DNA of 64,000 nt from Poindextera sp041691315 (GTDB taxonomy: Bacteria; Pseudomonadota; Alphaproteobacteria; Caulobacterales; Caulobacteraceae). The stretch spans positions 26,774-90,773 of the forward strand of contig JBEPUW010000012.1 in NCBI GenBank assembly GCA_041691315.1, written 5' to 3'. Below the pieces are notes generated by a model. The model saw only the letters and a list, made by a program, of their open reading frames with translations. It was not told where the DNA came from and made no database searches. Below are positions 16,944-24,370 of this stretch, piece after piece; position 1 is the first letter of the stretch, and every line of letters begins with the position of its first letter. A program made the position numbers and the translations under genes.

Positions 16944-17309
16944 TCAGTACGGGTTCAGCTCGACGATGCGCTGGCTGTCGACCTTGAAGCGGACTTTTTC
17001 GCCGACGGTGGCGCCGGTAAGCAACTCCGGCCTGGCGACCGTGAAGGGCATGGTCCCGGCCGGCCAGTTGCGCGCTTCCACCGGTTCGTAGGCGATGGTC
17101 ACGTTGTTTGACGCCGGATCGATCGCCTTGATCACGCCGACGATGTCGCTGTCGCTCACCGGGACTGGGTGGGGCGTAGCGGGGCCGGGGTGCGCAGAGC
17201 CCCCGCCGCCATGGCGTTGGCTGCCGCCGCCAGCGCCGCCGTACTGGGCCTGGGCGGCGGTCGCGGCCATCAGCACGATGGCGAGCGCGGGAACGACTGG
17301 ATTACGCAT
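16944..17309 (-). CDS. Exported CusF-like protein lacking canonical metal ligands
   Basis: 121 aa with a signal peptide (RNPVVPALAIVLMAATAAQA), a Gly/His-rich linker (GGSQRHGGGGSAHPGPATPH) and a CusF-type OB-fold domain (about residues 55-121: GVIKAIDPASNNVTIAYEPV, then NWPAGTMPFTV). In E. coli CusF copper is bound by His36, Met47 and Met49 next to Trp44. Here the Trp and second Met remain (W-P-A-G-T-M), but the first Met is Gly and the His position is Tyr. The linker histidines might bind metal instead. No Cus efflux genes are adjacent. Start at the ATG before RNPVVP, with GAG upstream. Confidence 0.78.
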   Translation of the reverse strand: MRNPVVPALAIVLMAATAAQAQYGGAGGGSQRHGGGGSAHPGPATPHPVPVSDSDIVGVIKAIDPASNNVTIAYEPVEARNWPAGTMPFTVARPELLTGATVGEKVRFKVDSQRIVELNPY

Positions 17310-17433
17310 GATCTCGCCCAAGGGGATGAGAGGTTTCTTTAGCCCTCGCAATAGGGCGCCGGAAAGACAAACCGATCTCGCCGCTGAAATCTGGCGGCTA
17401 CAAAGTCTGGCCGAGGTGAGCTAGGGAGGCGAC

Positions 17434-18294
17434 ATGACCGAGACGGCGGACAAGACGAGGGGCGGAGCCTCGCCGGAGGCAATCCAGGCCCACTACGACG
17501 TCGGCAACGGCTTCTACCGGCTGTGGCTGGATCCGACCCTGACCTATTCCTGCGCGCTGTGGGACGACGCCGACGACACGCTGGAGGCTGCTCAACTGCG
17601 CAAGCTGGCCTGGATCGCCGAGCCGGCGCTCAAGCGTGGGGCCAGGCGCGTGCTGGACATCGGCTGCGGCTGGGGCGGCATGCTGGCGCACCTGACCGCC
17701 GGCGGCGTCGAGCATGGGGTCGGCCTGACGCTCAGCCAGGAGCAGTTCGACTATGTGACCGCGCTCAAATTGCCCGGCGTCGAGGTGCGGCTGGACAGTT
17801 GGCGCGATCATCGGCCGGACGCGCCCTACGACGCCATCGTCTCGGTCGGGGCCTTCGAGCATTTCGCCGACCTCGACCTCAGCGAAGAGCGGCGGATGGC
17901 GATCTATCGGGAGTTCTTCGAGGCCTGCCACCGCTGGCTGGCGCCCGGCGCGCCGCTGGTGCTGCAGACCATCGCCTATGGCCCAGTGCCGGCCCTCGCC
18001 GGCCGCGAGCTCTTCCTGGAGTATTTCCCGGAGTCCGACCTGCCCCGGCCGTTCGAGATATTCAACGCCAGCGACGGCCTGTTCGAAGTCACGGCCTTCC
18101 GCAACGACCGCGAGGATTATATCCGCACCCTGAAAGCCTGGCACCGCAACCTGCGCGCCCAGCGCGACGCCGCGGTGGCCGAGGTCGGCGAGGCCAAGGT
18201 CGAGTTCTACAAACGCTACCTCGGCGCCTCGACCATGATGTTCGCGGCCCGGAACACGGTCCTGCTCCGCCTCAAGATGACCCGGGTCCCGTAG
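17434..18294 (+). CDS. Cyclopropane-fatty-acyl-phospholipid synthase-like methyltransferase
   Basis: 286-aa class I SAM methyltransferase of the CFA synthase/mycolic acid methyltransferase group. It contains IQAHYDVGNGFYRLWLD, TYSCALW, the SAM motif VLDIGCGWGGMLAHL (about residues 72-86), GLTLSQEQFDYV and the active-site region SVGAFEHFADLD. It lacks the ~100-residue N-terminal domain of full CFA synthase, so its size is like mycobacterial CmaA-type enzymes. It may methylate or cyclopropanate unsaturated lipids. Start ATG has a GGAGG-like site eight bases upstream. Confidence 0.88.
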   Translation: MTETADKTRGGASPEAIQAHYDVGNGFYRLWLDPTLTYSCALWDDADDTLEAAQLRKLAWIAEPALKRGARRVLDIGCGWGGMLAHLTAGGVEHGVGLTLSQEQFDYVTALKLPGVEVRLDSWRDHRPDAPYDAIVSVGAFEHFADLDLSEERRMAIYREFFEACHRWLAPGAPLVLQTIAYGPVPALAGRELFLEYFPESDLPRPFEIFNASDGLFEVTAFRNDREDYIRTLKAWHRNLRAQRDAAVAEVGEAKVEFYKRYLGASTMMFAARNTVLLRLKMTRVP

Positions 18295-18327
18295 GCTCCA
18301 GAGCCCGGCGCGCAAAACCACCCCCCA

Positions 18328-18460
18328 CCGTCATGGCCCGGCTTGTCCGGGCCATCCATGGACACCGAGTTTGGGTCCGTGGCCGCTGCCGTCCCGACCG
18401 TCGCGGCCAATCGGAACGGCCCGCGTTCATGGGTGGCCCGAACAAGTCGGGCCATGACGG
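18328..18460. repeat. RATHE-type palindromic repeat, copy 4
   Basis: Full-length copy between the convergent CFA-like and SbmA/BacA genes. The left inner edge is diverged (GGGCCATCCATGGACAC instead of CCACCCATGAACAC); the right arm is canonical. Confidence 0.88.
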
Positions 18461-18512
18461 GAGGGAAATGGCCGCGCCTCGCCCCCTTCGCGGGACGAGC
18501 GGATTAAATGCC

Positions 18513-19754
18513 CTAAGTCACCGCATCGGGCACGGTTTCCAACGTCGGCATCGGTTCGCCGGCGATCGTGGCTTCGAAGCCGCGCAGGCGTTTGTAGACC
18601 GAGATCAGGTCGACGATCGTGGTCCAGGAATTGACCAGGTACTGGAAGGACGAGCGCACCTGGTCGAAGGCGTTCAGGATCTGGTTCAGCAGGCCCAGCG
18701 TGATGGCCCCGGCGACGATGGTCGGGCCGAGGATGATGTAGGGGAAGATGTTGTCGACCTGCAGATACAGATAGCGGCCGACGTTGAAGTACAGATAGTT
18801 GAAATATAACCGGAAATAGTTGCGCCGGACATTGTTGAACAGCTCCACCAGCGTCGGCGGCTGGGCCCGGGCGGCTTCGTCCTCGCCATAGACCAGCTCC
18901 TTGCGGTAGGCGGCCTCGACCCGCTGGTTGCGGAACTCCAGCCCCGGCAGGCGCACGCCGATCAGGGCCAGGAAGCTGGTGCCGAACAGCGACCAGAAGA
19001 TCGCCGCCAGCACCAGCGGCTGCGGCACGCGGCCGATCAGCGGCAGGGTGGTGACGTGCAGCGACAGCGTCACCAGCACCGGCAGGAAGGCGATCAGGGT
19101 CATGATCGAATTGACCAGGCTGCCGCCCAGGTCCTCGACCGTGGTGGAAAACCGCATGGTGTCTTCCTGGATGCGCTGGGAGGCGCCCTCGACCTTCCTC
19201 AAGCTCGCCCAGTGGTCGACGTAGTAGTTGTTCATCGCTGTGCGCCAGCGGAACACATAGTGGCTGGTGAAAAAGGCGATCAGCACGCCGGCGGTCACCG
19301 CCACCAGCACGATGTAGGAGAAGGTGGCGAGCTGGGCGTAAAACTGGGCCACGGTGACGTGGCCGGTGTGGCTGAGCGCCGCCTGCACCAGGTCGTAGAA
19401 CGGGCCATACCAGGTGTTGACCGCGACGCTGACCTCGACCTGCAGATAGGTGGCGAAGACGATCAGGGCCGAGCCCCAGATCGACCAGCGCGCCCAGGGA
19501 TGCGGCGCGACGATGCGCCAGAAGCCGGCGAACAGGGCCACGGCCACCCAGAAGTAGATGTAGAACCACAGGAAGGGCGTCGACCAGAACATCGAGACGC
19601 CGACGACCGGCGCTGCGTTCGGGCCGGCCGGCGGCAGGCCGATGACCGCACCCCAGCCCCTGGCGCCCAGATACCAGAGCCCGACCGCGAACCCGATCCA
19701 GACCAGGACCGAAATGAAGAAGGGCCGCGGGCGCGGAAAGAAGGAGACGAACAT
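18513..19754 (-). CDS. SbmA/BacA family peptide transporter
   Basis: 413-aa homodimeric inner-membrane importer related to ABC transporter membrane domains but driven by the proton gradient. Family members take up peptide antibiotics and are needed for chronic infection or symbiosis. Recognisable segments include MNNYYVDHWASLRKVEGASQ and RIQEDTMRFS (the EDTMRF motif), FGTSFLALIGVRLPGLEFRN and NQILNAFDQVRSSFQYLVNS. Eight or so hydrophobic segments span the protein; no nucleotide-binding domain follows. Length is typical. Stand-alone gene. Confidence 0.93.
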   Translation of the reverse strand: MFVSFFPRPRPFFISVLVWIGFAVGLWYLGARGWGAVIGLPPAGPNAAPVVGVSMFWSTPFLWFYIYFWVAVALFAGFWRIVAPHPWARWSIWGSALIVFATYLQVEVSVAVNTWYGPFYDLVQAALSHTGHVTVAQFYAQLATFSYIVLVAVTAGVLIAFFTSHYVFRWRTAMNNYYVDHWASLRKVEGASQRIQEDTMRFSTTVEDLGGSLVNSIMTLIAFLPVLVTLSLHVTTLPLIGRVPQPLVLAAIFWSLFGTSFLALIGVRLPGLEFRNQRVEAAYRKELVYGEDEAARAQPPTLVELFNNVRRNYFRLYFNYLYFNVGRYLYLQVDNIFPYIILGPTIVAGAITLGLLNQILNAFDQVRSSFQYLVNSWTTIVDLISVYKRLRGFEATIAGEPMPTLETVPDAVT

Positions 19755-19893
19755 GGCAAAGGGTCCTCGCTCGAGCGGAATCGGCGGCTAGCTCAGGGTA
19801 GCGGCGAAAAGGCGGCGGCGGAACGATGTGCCCGGCGCGCCGTTGAAAGCCTAGCCGCAGGCACGCAGGCGGCGCGGGTTGGACGGGCGAACC

Positions 19894-20058
19894 ATGACAC
19901 TGATCATCATCATCATCGTCCTGTTGCTGCTGTTCGGCGGCGGTGGCGGTTACTACGCTCACAGAAGCTATGGCGGGCGCGGCCTTGGCGGCGTGCTCGG
20001 CCTGGTGCTCATCGTGATTGTGCTGCTGTGGCTGTTCCGGGGCGGTCTGGGAATCTAG
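19894..20058 (+). CDS. Small DUF3309-like membrane protein
   Basis: 54 aa. Two hydrophobic stretches (LIIIIIVLLLLFG at 3-15 and GLVLIVIVLLWLF at 36-48) are separated by a Gly/Tyr-rich turn (GGGGGYYAHRSYGGRGLGG). This helix-glycine-helix layout resembles DUF3309 proteins, which are of unknown function; the match is by pattern. It converges with the YccF gene, with one base between the stops. Confidence 0.7.
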   Translation: MTLIIIIIVLLLLFGGGGGYYAHRSYGGRGLGGVLGLVLIVIVLLWLFRGGLGI

Positions 20059-20059
20059 C

Positions 20060-20428
20060 TCAGGCCTCGACCACCGCCTTGCCGACCGGCATCAGCGCCA
20101 GGGCGGCCAGCTTCAGGTGCTGCCAGGCGAACGGTATGCCGATGATGCTGACGGCAAGGCCAATGGCCAGCACCAGGTGGTGCAGGGCCAGCCACCAGCC
20201 GGCCAGCAACAGCCAGACGATGTTCAGGAGCAGGCTGGTCGGGCCAAGGTCGCGCTCGACCACCAGCTTGCCGAACGGCCAATAGGCGAACCCCGCCATC
20301 CGAAACGCCGCCGGCGCCCACGGCAGCCCGACAATGGTGATCGCCAGCAACACCCCCGCCAACAGCCACGCCGTGCCCGCGATAAAGCCGCCGAAAATGA
20401 GCCAGAGGATGTTGAGGATCAGTCGCAT
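20060..20428 (-). CDS. YccF domain-containing membrane protein
   Basis: 122 aa with two copies of the YccF motif: ILWLIFGGFIAGTAWLLAGV then AITIVGLPWAPAAFRMAGFA, and NIVWLLLAGWWLALHHLVLA then VSIIGIPFAWQHLKLAALAL. Each repeat holds two TM helices joined by the G-(I/L)-P turn. Function unknown. The repeat architecture and length match the family. Confidence 0.9.
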   Translation of the reverse strand: MRLILNILWLIFGGFIAGTAWLLAGVLLAITIVGLPWAPAAFRMAGFAYWPFGKLVVERDLGPTSLLLNIVWLLLAGWWLALHHLVLAIGLAVSIIGIPFAWQHLKLAALALMPVGKAVVEA

Positions 20429-20523
20429 GGGGCGTTTCTCACCTTCTCCGTCATGGGCGAAATGTAAGGGTTCATAGGTCCGGCGGACATCGCCGGCTTA
20501 GCCGGGGAAGACAATTATCTTTT

Positions 20524-20919
20524 CCGTCATGGCCCGACTTGTTCGGGCCACCCATGAGCGCCAAGCTTGGCCTTATGGTCGCGGCAGACGCCTCAATCGC
20601 CGTCTACATGATGAGCAACCACAAGAACGGCACGCTTTATATCGGTGTGACCAGCCAGTTTCTTCGGCGCATCAGCCAGCATCGCTTGGGATTGCGAAGC
20701 GGCTTCACCAAAACCTATGGCCTGACCCGTCTGGTCTGGTTCACTCAACACGCGGACATGCGCGCGGCGATCCACAACGAAAAGCGGCTGAAAAAGTACA
20801 GGCGCGACTGGAAGATCAACCTAATCGAGCTTGAAAACCCGAACTGGGAGGATCTTTGGCCTGGGCTAGTCGGCGAGGATCGCGACCATGGGTGGCCCGG
20901 ACAAGCCGGGCCATGACGG
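20524..20919 (+). mobile_element. Split RATHE repeat carrying a GIY-YIG gene
   Basis: The left arm (20524-20559, with GGCCCGACTTGTTCGGGCC) and the right arm (20884-20919, with GGCCCGGACAAGCCGGGCC) are the normal ends of the palindromic repeat, but instead of the usual 25-65-bp core they enclose about 325 bp that is nearly all GIY-YIG coding sequence. The reading frame begins inside or just after the left arm and ends inside the right arm. This looks like an autonomous version of the element; mobility is inferred. Confidence 0.55.
20575..20916 (+). CDS. GIY-YIG nuclease family protein
   Basis: Single-domain GIY-YIG endonuclease, 113 aa from the ATG before VAADAS; an ATG at 20554 inside the repeat arm is also possible. 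Catalytic-fold features: VYMMSNHKNGTLYIGVTS (the GIY...YIG strands), the Arg in FLRRISQHR, Tyr in KTYGLTRLVWF, Glu in HNEKRLKKYRR and Asn in ENPNWEDLW. The last residues, HGWPGQAGP, are translated from the right repeat arm. Proteins of this subgroup are stand-alone and uncharacterised; DNA cleavage is the family activity. Its frame is bounded on both sides by halves of the dispersed repeat. Confidence 0.87.
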   Translation: MVAADASIAVYMMSNHKNGTLYIGVTSQFLRRISQHRLGLRSGFTKTYGLTRLVWFTQHADMRAAIHNEKRLKKYRRDWKINLIELENPNWEDLWPGLVGEDRDHGWPGQAGP

Positions 20920-20929
20920 ACAAAAATAA

Positions 20930-21078
20930 CCGTCATCCCCCGCTGGAGCGGCTTTAGCCGCGGAATGCGGGGGAACCATGGTCGCCCACGTGGGGAGATG
21001 ATCATGGGTCAGCTTCACCACGCGAAACTCACGTTCTCTGGCGACCATGGGTGGCCCGGACAAGCCGGGCCATGACGG
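20930..21078. repeat. Chimeric repeat: type B left arm, RATHE right arm
   Basis: The left arm (20930-20980) is a second repeat type: CCGTCATCCCCCGC, then GGAGCGGCTTTAGCCGC and GAATGCGGGGGAA, a stem with its own inner hairpin. The right arm (21042-21078) is a canonical RATHE arm. It begins only 11 bp after the GIY-YIG element ends, so the two are in tandem. A mirror-image chimera is at 28854. Confidence 0.85.
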
Positions 21079-21088
21079 TTTTGTTGGA

Positions 21089-21406
21089 TCAGGCCGGCAG
21101 CACTTCCTGGATCACTTCGAAGCCTTCGAATTTCGGGTGGCCGGCGTAGAGGGGTTTGTTGTCGCCGGCGCCTTTGTGGGCGGCGCGGAAGGCGTCGGAG
21201 CGGGTCCAGGCTTCGAAGTCGGCGAAATCGCGCCAGACCGTGTGTGAGGAATAAAGCGTGTGGTCCGCATCGCTCGGCCCGCGCAGCAGGTGGAAGGCGA
21301 CGAAGCCCGGCACGCCGTTCAGATGGCTGTCACGGCTGGTCCACACCGTCTCGAAGGCCTTTTCTTGGCCGGGCAGGACGCTGAAGCGGTTCATGGCGAT
21401 GTACAT
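21089..21406 (-). CDS. Antibiotic biosynthesis monooxygenase-type protein
   Basis: 105-aa ferredoxin-like ABM domain protein. IAMNRFSVLPGQEKAFETVW is the first strand-helix unit, GFVAFHLLRG the central strand and SSHTVWRDFADFEAWTRSDA the conserved W-x-(S/D)xxxFxxW region. Relatives include IsdG-type haem oxygenases and quinol monooxygenases; the substrate here is unknown. The start ATG has a strong AGGAGA upstream, and the longer frame upstream is discarded. Divergent from the MHS transporter. Confidence 0.88.
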   Translation of the reverse strand: MYIAMNRFSVLPGQEKAFETVWTSRDSHLNGVPGFVAFHLLRGPSDADHTLYSSHTVWRDFADFEAWTRSDAFRAAHKGAGDNKPLYAGHPKFEGFEVIQEVLPA

Positions 21407-21525
21407 CCGGTCACTCTCCTGAAGCTTCTTAGGCAATGTCGCGCAACTTGGGCGCAAGGACGAGCCCTTGTTGCCGAGCGCGGCCATCCCTGTCTCAATG
21501 CGGGCGCGCATTTCAAGGGGGCTGA

Positions 21526-22878
21526 GTGACCGAGGACGCCGAAGGCCAGGTGCAGAGCCTTGCGCAACCCGAGCACACCCCGCTGCCGCGCCGCTTCGTG
21601 GCGGCGGCCACCATCGGCAACGCGCTGGAATTCTACGACTTCATCACCTACGCCTTCTTCGCCATCCAGATCGGCCACGCCTTTTTCCCGGGCAAGAGCG
21701 CCTATGGCAGCCTGATGCTGTCGCTGGCCACCTTTGGGGCCGGCTTCGTCACCCGTCCGATCGGCGGCCTGGTCATCGGCGCCTATGCCGACCGGGTCGG
21801 CCGGCGGCCGGCGATGATGCTCAGCTTCACCCTGATGGGCGCGGCCATCGTCTCGCTGGCGCTGATCCCGCCTTACGCCAGCATCGGCATCGCCGCGCCG
21901 ATCCTGGCGATCACCGCGCGCATGGTGCAGGGCTTTTCGCTTGGCGGCGAGGTCGGACCGACCACCGCCTATCTGCTCGAGGCGGCGCCGCTGAACGGCC
22001 GCGGCCTGGCCGTCTCCTGGCAGGGCGCCAGCCAGGGAATCGCCGCCACCCTCGGCGGCCTGGGCGGGGTGGGGCTGTCGGCGGTGATGGCCCCGGCGGC
22101 GCTCGACGCCTACGGCTGGCGCATCGCCTTTTTGCTCGGCGCGGTGACTATCCCGTTCGGCCTCTGGGTCCGCCGCGGCCTGCCCGAGACCCTGCATCTG
22201 CCCGACGCCGCCGCACCCGTGGTCGCCGCCGCCAGCAGCGGCCTGGGCGTGATCCGCGACAATTTCCGTATCATCGTGCTGGCGCTCCTGGTGCTCGCCG
22301 CCGGCACCATCAGCACCTATGTCTTCAACTACATCACGACCTTCGCCCAGCACACGCTGCACATGGCGCCGGGCGTGTCGTTCCTGAGCGGCGCGCTGGG
22401 CAATATCGCCGGGGTCGGCGGCATATTGCTCGGCGGCTGGCTCTCCGACCGCCACGGCCGCCGGCCGCTGATGATCTGGCCGAACCTGGCCTATCTGGTG
22501 CTGATCCTGCCGGCCTTCTTCTGGATCGTGCAGACGAGAAGCGCGCTGGCCATCGTCGTCGGCACCACCTCGCTGGGGTTCCTAAGCTCGATGAGCACCG
22601 GCGCCTTCTATGCCGCGGTGACCGAGACCCTGCCGAAGGCGATCCGCGGCCGCGCCTTCGCCACCATCTATGCCAGCTCCATCGCCCTCTTCGGCGGCAC
22701 CACCCAGCTGGTCATCACCTGGCTGATCCAGGTCACCGGCAATGCGATGGCGCCGGCCTTCTACCTGATGGCCGCCACCGTGGTCGGCCAGGCGTCGCTG
22801 TGGCTGATCCTGGAGAGCGCGCCGGTGAAGATACTGCCGACGCGTGCGGCTCTCGACCCCGTTGCGCCGCGCGCGTAG
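21526..22878 (+). CDS. MFS transporter, metabolite:H+ symporter family
   Basis: 450-aa 12-TM major facilitator of the MHS type that imports organic acids or osmolytes. The first TM has the family signature GNALEFYDFITYAFFA, the loop 2-3 motif is GAYADRVGRRPAMM and GFSLGGEVGPTTAYLLE follows TM4. Loop 8-9 carries GWLSDRHGRRPLM. The start is GTG with AAGGGGG just upstream. The substrate could be a dicarboxylate, proline/betaine or an aromatic acid; nothing nearby decides it. Confidence 0.9.
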   Translation: MTEDAEGQVQSLAQPEHTPLPRRFVAAATIGNALEFYDFITYAFFAIQIGHAFFPGKSAYGSLMLSLATFGAGFVTRPIGGLVIGAYADRVGRRPAMMLSFTLMGAAIVSLALIPPYASIGIAAPILAITARMVQGFSLGGEVGPTTAYLLEAAPLNGRGLAVSWQGASQGIAATLGGLGGVGLSAVMAPAALDAYGWRIAFLLGAVTIPFGLWVRRGLPETLHLPDAAAPVVAAASSGLGVIRDNFRIIVLALLVLAAGTISTYVFNYITTFAQHTLHMAPGVSFLSGALGNIAGVGGILLGGWLSDRHGRRPLMIWPNLAYLVLILPAFFWIVQTRSALAIVVGTTSLGFLSSMSTGAFYAAVTETLPKAIRGRAFATIYASSIALFGGTTQLVITWLIQVTGNAMAPAFYLMAATVVGQASLWLILESAPVKILPTRAALDPVAPRA

Positions 22879-22938
22879 AGCAACGGCGAGCGCCGGAGCC
22901 CGAAAACCGGCCTGCGAGATTTCAGGGAGACGAAGGCA

Positions 22939-23703
22939 ATGCTGGTCAAGGATCGGATCGTCGTGGTGACGGGCGCGGCAAGCGGCATCGGCCGCGCTCT
23001 GGCGCGCCGGTTCGCGGCTGAGGGCGCAAAGCTGGTGGTCTGTTCCGACCGCAACGGCGACGGGGTCCGCGCGGTGGCCGAGGAGGTCGGCGGCATCGCC
23101 TTTACGACCGACGTCTCCAAGGAAGCCGACATCAAGCTGATGATCGACACGGTCGAGGCCGAGCAGGGTCCGATCGACCTCTTCTGCTCCAATGCCGGCA
23201 TCGGCATCGGCGGCGGCGCCGAGGCGCCCGACGAGGCCTGGCAGCGCATCTGGGACATCAACGTCATGGCCCATGTCTGGGCGGCCAGGCACATGGTGCC
23301 GCTGATGGCCGCGCGCGGCGAGGGCTACCTGCTGAACACCGCCTCGGCCGCCGGCCTGTTGTCGCAGATCGGCTCGGCCCCCTATGCGGTGACCAAGCAC
23401 GCGGCGGTGGGCCTGGCCGAGTGGCTGGCCATCACCCACGGCGACAAGGGCATCCGGGTCTCGGTGCTGGCCCCGCAGGCGGTGCGCACGGCGATGACCG
23501 CCGGCAATCCCGACGGCGTCGCCAGCGTCGACGGCATGATCGAGCCGGAAGCGGTCGCCGAGGCCTGCGTGCGCGCCATTGAAGCCGAGGACTTCCTCGT
23601 CCTGCCCCACCCCGAGGTGCTGGAATACATGCGCCGCAAGGCCACCGACTATAACCGCTGGATCGGCGGCATGCGGAAGCTGCAACGGCGGTACACGGGC
23701 TAA
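22939..23703 (+). CDS. SDR family oxidoreductase
   Basis: 254-aa classical short-chain dehydrogenase/reductase. The Rossmann P-loop is TGAASGIG (residues about 11-18), the NAG motif is SNAGIG (about 88), and the active site is Ser in NTASAAG with YAVTK (about 150-154). An Asp near residue 37 (CSDRNGD) suggests NAD(H) preference. GGGAGACGAAGGCA precedes the ATG. Located 60 bp downstream of the MHS transporter on the same strand, possibly one transcript; substrate unknown. Confidence 0.92.
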   Translation: MLVKDRIVVVTGAASGIGRALARRFAAEGAKLVVCSDRNGDGVRAVAEEVGGIAFTTDVSKEADIKLMIDTVEAEQGPIDLFCSNAGIGIGGGAEAPDEAWQRIWDINVMAHVWAARHMVPLMAARGEGYLLNTASAAGLLSQIGSAPYAVTKHAAVGLAEWLAITHGDKGIRVSVLAPQAVRTAMTAGNPDGVASVDGMIEPEAVAEACVRAIEAEDFLVLPHPEVLEYMRRKATDYNRWIGGMRKLQRRYTG

Positions 23704-23710
23704 ATTTTTA

Positions 23711-23805
23711 CGTCATGGCCCGGTTTATCCGGGCCACCCATGAACACGATCCTCTCCGGAAAGCGCGGTGTTCATGGGTCGCCCGAACAAGTCGGGCGAT
23801 GACGG
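23711..23805. repeat. RATHE-type palindromic repeat, copy 5 (short core)
   Basis: 95 bp; arms GGCCCGGTTTATCCGGGCC and GCCCGAACAAGTCGGGC. Nearly identical to copy 6, including the core ATCCTCTCCGGAAAGCG. Confidence 0.92.
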
Positions 23806-23885
23806 GAAGAGATAGGACGCCAGCGGGAGATTTCTGCGTCAGCCGCGGGGGTAACAATCGCGCCCGCGAAACGTTACCTCCCGCG

Positions 23886-24194
23886 ATGGCCGATCCTCAC
23901 ATCGAAGCCGCGCCCTGGTCCGAGGTCGTGTTGGTCTGCGCCAAATGCGCCGCCAAGCTCGGCCGCGGGCGCAAGGGCAAGACCGAACTGCGCGGCGAAA
24001 TCCGCCACGCGCTCAAGGTGCGCGGCCTCGGCAAGCGCGTGCGCGTCGTCGAAACCGGTTGCCTGGACCTCTGCCCCAAGGACGGCCAGACCATCGCCAC
24101 CGGTCGCGACCTCGGCAAGGGACGCCTAGCCGTCTTCGGCGCCCGGGCCAGCGGCGACGAGGTCGTGCATCGCCTGTTCGCCGGCGACGACTAG
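23886..24194 (+). CDS. (2Fe-2S) ferredoxin domain-containing protein
   Basis: 102-aa thioredoxin-like [2Fe-2S] ferredoxin. Four cysteines are positioned for the cluster: LVCAKCAAKLG (about residues 18 and 21) and ETGCLDLCPKDGQTI (about 57 and 61). The spacing resembles stand-alone shethna-like or cobalt-pathway ferredoxins usually annotated as (2Fe-2S) ferredoxin domain proteins. The region between the Cys pairs is very basic (GRGRKGKTELRGEIRHALKV). The gene is alone between two almost identical palindromic repeats. Electron partner unknown. Confidence 0.85.
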   Translation: MADPHIEAAPWSEVVLVCAKCAAKLGRGRKGKTELRGEIRHALKVRGLGKRVRVVETGCLDLCPKDGQTIATGRDLGKGRLAVFGARASGDEVVHRLFAGDD

Positions 24195-24214
24195 CGCCTG
24201 CCCGCAATTTAATC

Positions 24215-24310
24215 CCGTCATGGCCCGGTTTATCCGGGCCACCCATGAACACGACCCTCTCCGGAAAGCGCTGTGTTCATGGGTCGCCCGGACAAGCCGG
24301 GCGATGACGG
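24215..24310. repeat. RATHE-type palindromic repeat, copy 6 (short core)
   Basis: 96 bp, almost identical to copy 5 410 bp to its left in the same orientation. The two bracket the ferredoxin-like gene. Confidence 0.92.
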
Positions 24311-24370
24311 TTCTATTTGTTCGTCACCGGGCCGCCGTGCGAAGACTTCGCGCAATCGAGGGAGAAAACC

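Noticed and set aside
20529..20834. Open frame beginning MARLVRATHE over the GIY-YIG gene
   Set aside because: It is the repeat arm read in a different frame from the nuclease; the GIY-YIG motifs are only in the frame of 20575-20916. The same MARLVRATHE start recurs at other copies without any gene.
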